Below, one piece after another: positions 5,624-8,491 of a DNA stretch of 8,491 nucleotides; position 1 is the first letter of the stretch; each line of letters begins with the position of its first letter. The notes under the pieces were generated by a model. The model was given only the letters and a program-made list of their open reading frames with translations, did no database searches and was not told the origin of the DNA. Position numbers and translations under genes: made by a program. The DNA lies in contig JBEINZ010000139.1 of the NCBI GenBank assembly GCA_040377825.1, forward strand, positions 1 through 8,491, in the 5' to 3' direction. The DNA comes from JBEINZ01 sp040377825. GTDB lineage: Bacteria; Pseudomonadota; Alphaproteobacteria; Rhizobiales; Ancalomicrobiaceae.

Positions 5624-7543
5624 TTAGAAGCTCAGTCGGAACAGCGCGAAGCCGTCCGGCCCCTCGCCGACATAGGCGATCGTGTCGTTTGGAATATGCG
5701 CGCGGGCCTTCGGGCCGGAGACGAACAGCGCGCTCGCGCCGTCGATCGGGGCGAATGTCCAATTGCCGTCCGGCTTTGGATCGATCTCACCGGCCTGAAC
5801 GATGGCGCGGATGAGGATCTCGGGGATCGTGTCGGCGCCGGCAAACACGACCGCGTCGGGACCGGTGCCCGGGAAGGACCCGCCGCCTCCGGCGCGGTAA
5901 TCGCTCGTCGCGATGATGAAGGTCGCGGTTTCGTCGATCGGCAGGCCTTCGAAGGCGAGATCCACGATGCGGCTGGCATCCGGGTGGATCAGCGCGCCGT
6001 CCTTATTGTAGCGCGCGGGTTGGGTCAGATCGATCTTGTAGCTGACGCCGTCGATCACATCGAAATCGAAGCTTGGGTAGCCCGGGTCGATCAACGGCTG
6101 ATCCGCCCTGCCCGGCTCGATCTGGAGAAACTGGCTCGCCGAATGCTCAAGCCATTCGCGCACATTCGATCCGGCGACCGCAAGCGCGCGGATCGTGTTC
6201 GGATAAAGATAGAGGTCGGCGACATTCTTGATGGCGATCGGGCCGGCGGGGATGTCGGTATAGTAATCCGGGCCGCCGCGCCCGCCGGATTTGAAGGGCG
6301 CCGCCGCCGACAAGAGAGGCGAGCCTTCCCACTGGCTGCCAACAAGCATCTGGCGGATATAATCAATTTGCGCGTCGGCGAGCATCTGGATCGCGGCATT
6401 ATCCGCCACCAGCGCGAAATACGACGTAAGGGCGGCACGCGCATGCCCGACCGGGCGGCGAATATAGGCGATGGTCGCGGCGTGGTCGGCCTCGGCGGCC
6501 TCGACCACGGCGGGCTCGGACGCTACGAGCGGCACGACCGTCGCGCCGTCACGCCGATAGATCGGGCGGGCTTGGCTGGTCGAACCAGCGACGCGCCAAG
6601 TTGATCCATCAGCCGCGAGCAACAGGTCAATGACGCCGAGATGCGACCCGTTGAAGCCCGCCATCACCGCCGGTTTGCCGGCGATCGTGCCATCAGTGGC
6701 ATCAACGCCGATCACTCCGATGAAATCCGGGCCGGGAAAGACCCGATGCTGATGGCCGAGCACGAGCACGTCGATTCCGGGCACCTCGGCGAGCGGGCGC
6801 GCGGCATTCTCCATGCCGTGAAAGGCAGGGGACGCACTGATGCCCGAATGACAGAGCGCCACGATGACATCCGCGCCGGCCTCCTTCATCTCCGGAACCC
6901 AGGCGCGCGCCGCCTCGACGATGTCACGCGCGACCACCTTGCCCGCCAGATGCTTGCGGTCCCAGCTTTGGATTTGCGGGGGCACGAAGCCGATGAAGCC
7001 GATCCGGATGGAGCGGGCCAAACCCGCGCCGTCGAGGATTGTCCGCTCGACGATCCGATAAGGCCGAAGCAGCGTCGTATCGTTGCGCGGGTTGCCCGCC
7101 AGTTGCGTGCCACGGATCACATTGGCCGAGACGAACGGGAAATCGGCTCCGGCGAGCGCGGCTTCGAGAAAGTCGAGGCCGTAGTTGAATTCATGATTGC
7201 CGAGCGTGGAAACCTCATAGCCAAGCGTATTCATCGCCTTGAAAAGCGGATGGACATCGCCGCGCTTCAGGCCGCGTTCGCTGACGATGAAATCGCCGAG
7301 CGGGTTGCCCTGCAACAGATCGCCGTTATCGACCAAAATGACGTTTGTCGCTTCCGCGCGCATCATCGCGATGAGCGAGGCCGTCCGGGACAAGCCAAGC
7401 GTATCGACCGGCCGATCGGCGTGATAGTTGTAGGGAAGGATCCCGACATGGATGTCGGTTGTGGCCAGAATGCGCAGATGGGCTTGGCCGGCCGCCGTGA
7501 CAGTGACAAAGGGATGCGCGGCCGCGAGCGAACCATTTGTCAT
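5624..7543 (-). CDS. cpdB: CpdB-like 2',3'-cyclic-nucleotide 2'-phosphodiesterase/3'-nucleotidase (metallophosphatase)
   Basis: A 639-residue two-domain nucleotidase of the 5'-nucleotidase/CpdB family, normally a periplasmic enzyme that hydrolyses 2',3'-cyclic nucleotides and 3'-nucleotides to scavenge phosphate and nucleosides. The N-terminal metallophosphatase domain has the full dimetal set: D30-x-H32, D72-x-G-D75 followed by LLQGNP, G115-N-H-E118, C231-H232-S and G263-H-x-H266. The C-terminal domain has CpdB-type segments: SYFALVADNA (374-383), GGRGGPDYYTDI (420-431), LYLYPNTIRAL (444-454), FDFDVIDG (492-499) and SDYRAGGGG (547-555). The length is close to E. coli CpdB, but no signal peptide is visible: the DIH motif begins only 29 residues in, after a weakly hydrophobic leader. 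The ATG has AAGG 7 nt upstream (7551-7554). It converges on rhaI with 2 bp between stops and follows the epimerase gene by 139 bp. No rhamnose role is evident. Confidence 0.87.
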   Translation of the reverse strand: MTNGSLAAAHPFVTVTAAGQAHLRILATTDIHVGILPYNYHADRPVDTLGLSRTASLIAMMRAEATNVILVDNGDLLQGNPLGDFIVSERGLKRGDVHPLFKAMNTLGYEVSTLGNHEFNYGLDFLEAALAGADFPFVSANVIRGTQLAGNPRNDTTLLRPYRIVERTILDGAGLARSIRIGFIGFVPPQIQSWDRKHLAGKVVARDIVEAARAWVPEMKEAGADVIVALCHSGISASPAFHGMENAARPLAEVPGIDVLVLGHQHRVFPGPDFIGVIGVDATDGTIAGKPAVMAGFNGSHLGVIDLLLAADGSTWRVAGSTSQARPIYRRDGATVVPLVASEPAVVEAAEADHAATIAYIRRPVGHARAALTSYFALVADNAAIQMLADAQIDYIRQMLVGSQWEGSPLLSAAAPFKSGGRGGPDYYTDIPAGPIAIKNVADLYLYPNTIRALAVAGSNVREWLEHSASQFLQIEPGRADQPLIDPGYPSFDFDVIDGVSYKIDLTQPARYNKDGALIHPDASRIVDLAFEGLPIDETATFIIATSDYRAGGGGSFPGTGPDAVVFAGADTIPEILIRAIVQAGEIDPKPDGNWTFAPIDGASALFVSGPKARAHIPNDTIAYVGEGPDGFALFRLSF

Positions 7544-7682
7544 ATCGACGCCTTCCCCCTCAAGAAGTTCGCTGACACCACAACCTAAAATCCATTACCA
7601 CCATCGACTTCTCCCCGTGAGGGAAAAGGGGCTGGAGCCGAGGATCCAGGGCCTCTGAGAAAAGCCCAGGAATTCAGGAGGC
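7544..7682 (-). repeat. Intergenic spacer with stacked short hairpins, repeat-like
   Basis: This gap between the epimerase stop and the cpdB start carries three successive short inverted repeats: CCCC (7613-7616) with GGGG (7628-7631), CTGGA (7632-7636) with TCCAG (7645-7649), and GGGC (7649-7652) with GCCC (7664-7667). On the minus strand, the words GGCCCTGGATCCTCGG and CCCTCACGGGGAGAAG resemble the dispersed intergenic palindromic motifs common in alphaproteobacterial genomes; this is recollection of type, not a match I could test. No T-run follows the stems, so terminator function is uncertain. Positions 7551-7559 hold the purine-rich ribosome binding site of cpdB. Confidence 0.45.
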
Positions 7683-8491
7683 TCAGGCAAAGGCATGCGC
7701 GGAAAGCGTCATGGTGCCGGTCAGTGTTTCGCCGTTGGCTAGACGCGCCAGTGGGGTGAGCGCGCGCGATATCTCCGCCGTCGGCGCGCCGACGACGTGG
7801 CTCTGCGGCTCGACGCAAACGAACGGGGCGTCCGCCGGAGACCACGCGAGTGGCGCGCGCATCGTATCGCTCGCGGTCATCTCGATCACGATACCGCGCG
7901 AGGGCGTCTCCAGCATCATCCGCCCGTCCCAGCCGAAATAGCTTGCGACGAGTTCGTCGTTGCGCGCGACGACTTGCCCGGCGGAGAAATCGAGCGCGGC
8001 GGGCACCGGCGCGGCAGCGATCGGCTTGAAACCCGGCGCGAGCGCCATGATGCCCGCACAATGCATCACAAGGCGCGTATCGGGGAATTTGTCGAACCAC
8101 GGATGCTGGCCGATGCCATGGGGCAACGGCTGATCCGCCTCGTTGGTGATACTGAGATGCACGGCCAAGCCATCCGCGCCGAGTTCGAAGGTCTGACGGG
8201 CGAGATAGCGGTAGAGATCGCCGCCGTCCGATTTGCGATGGATGATCGAGAGACGGTCATCGCCTGACGACTCCAACGCCCAGGCCGACTGCCAGCCGAA
8301 TCCGTGGATCGCGCCGCCGGCCGAGGGGTCATTGAGTGGTACTTCGAACTGCACGATGCCGTCGTCGATCACGCCGCCATAGGCACGGTTGGCATAGGGC
8401 AGCATCGCCCAAGAGCCGAAGAAACGCGGCGTCGCGCCCCAGACCTCCGACCCTGCCGGGCAATGCAGGATATCGTGAACGCGTCCGTTCA
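7683..8491 (-). CDS. Aldose 1-epimerase (mutarotase), GalM-like, 5' end cut by the window edge
   Basis: The last 268 residues of an aldose 1-epimerase-fold protein, which interconverts alpha and beta anomers of free sugars. The ATG at 8405 is an internal methionine: the frame stays open to the window edge, and the 28 residues before it (including TPRFFGSWA) run directly into the conserved LPYANR segment, where the family has a buried strand rather than an N-terminus. Numbered in the visible fragment, landmarks are PYANR (31-35), IHGFG with a candidate catalytic His (62), PHGIGQHPWF with a second His (129) and PFVCVEPQSH with the candidate catalytic Glu (227). The true start is off the right edge. 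It lies upstream of cpdB on the same strand, 139 bp apart. Sugar specificity is unknown; it is not the small RhaM/RhaU-type rhamnose mutarotase. A link to rhamnose use is possible but unproven. Confidence 0.87.
   Translation of the reverse strand, partial: NGRVHDILHCPAGSEVWGATPRFFGSWAMLPYANRAYGGVIDDGIVQFEVPLNDPSAGGAIHGFGWQSAWALESSGDDRLSIIHRKSDGGDLYRYLARQTFELGADGLAVHLSITNEADQPLPHGIGQHPWFDKFPDTRLVMHCAGIMALAPGFKPIAAAPVPAALDFSAGQVVARNDELVASYFGWDGRMMLETPSRGIVIEMTASDTMRAPLAWSPADAPFVCVEPQSHVVGAPTAEISRALTPLARLANGETLTGTMTLSAHAFA

Noticed and set aside
5696..7588. Two long plus-strand open frames (5696-6604 and 6641-7588) opposite the nucleotidase gene
   Set aside because: Their translations are rich in Arg, Asp and Gly as expected for antisense shadows. 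The minus-strand gene has all metallophosphatase motifs.
7604..7667. Intrinsic terminator after the aldose epimerase gene
   Set aside because: Hairpins are present but stems are 4-5 bp and no T-run follows on the minus strand, so a repeat-like element is the safer description.
8403..8405. ATG at 8405 as the start of the aldose epimerase
   Set aside because: The frame remains open to the window edge and the upstream residues fit the family fold, so the gene is cut by the window rather than starting here.

Overview
This 8.5-kb window is GC-rich. Its gene content and order match the L-rhamnose uptake and catabolism locus described in Rhizobium leguminosarum, so the host is most likely an alphaproteobacterium of the Rhizobiales/Hyphomicrobiales. 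That placement rests on gene order, protein families and base composition seen by eye; the genus cannot be told.

Layout. Positions 96-1988 (minus strand) hold a rhamnose ABC-transporter binding protein (rhaS), preceded by a DeoR-type regulator (rhaR). The rest of the transporter (rhaTPQ in the known locus), rhaU and rhaK would lie off the left edge. A 212-bp AT-rich divergent promoter region (1989-2200) separates rhaR from the plus-strand pair rhaD (2201-4300, aldolase-dehydrogenase fusion) and rhaI (4329-5621, L-rhamnose isomerase). Two bases after rhaI, a convergent minus-strand gene encodes a CpdB-like 2',3'-cyclic nucleotide phosphodiesterase/3'-nucleotidase (5624-7543). Upstream of it on the same strand is an aldose 1-epimerase cut by the right edge (7683 to beyond 8491).

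How it works together (known pathway plus inference). RhaS captures L-rhamnose in the periplasm for import. RhaI converts rhamnose to rhamnulose, and a kinase outside the window gives rhamnulose-1-phosphate. The RhaD aldolase domain splits this into dihydroxyacetone phosphate and L-lactaldehyde, and its SDR domain handles the lactaldehyde. RhaR probably represses both divergent operons. The CpdB-like enzyme has no evident link to rhamnose. The epimerase could interconvert sugar anomers, but it looks like a generic GalM-family protein and is separated from the rha genes by a convergent junction.

The most informative non-coding signal is in the rhaR-rhaD region. Three 8-bp TCAATCAT-type sites have centres 42 and 63 bp apart (4 and 6 DNA turns) and overlap or adjoin candidate promoters on both strands; this is a candidate RhaR operator set. 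No insertion sequence, CRISPR, tRNA or rRNA was seen. All genes are intact apart from the one cut by the right edge. I did not find a convincing new biological system: the window is mostly a recognisable catabolic locus with a few regulatory and localisation questions.
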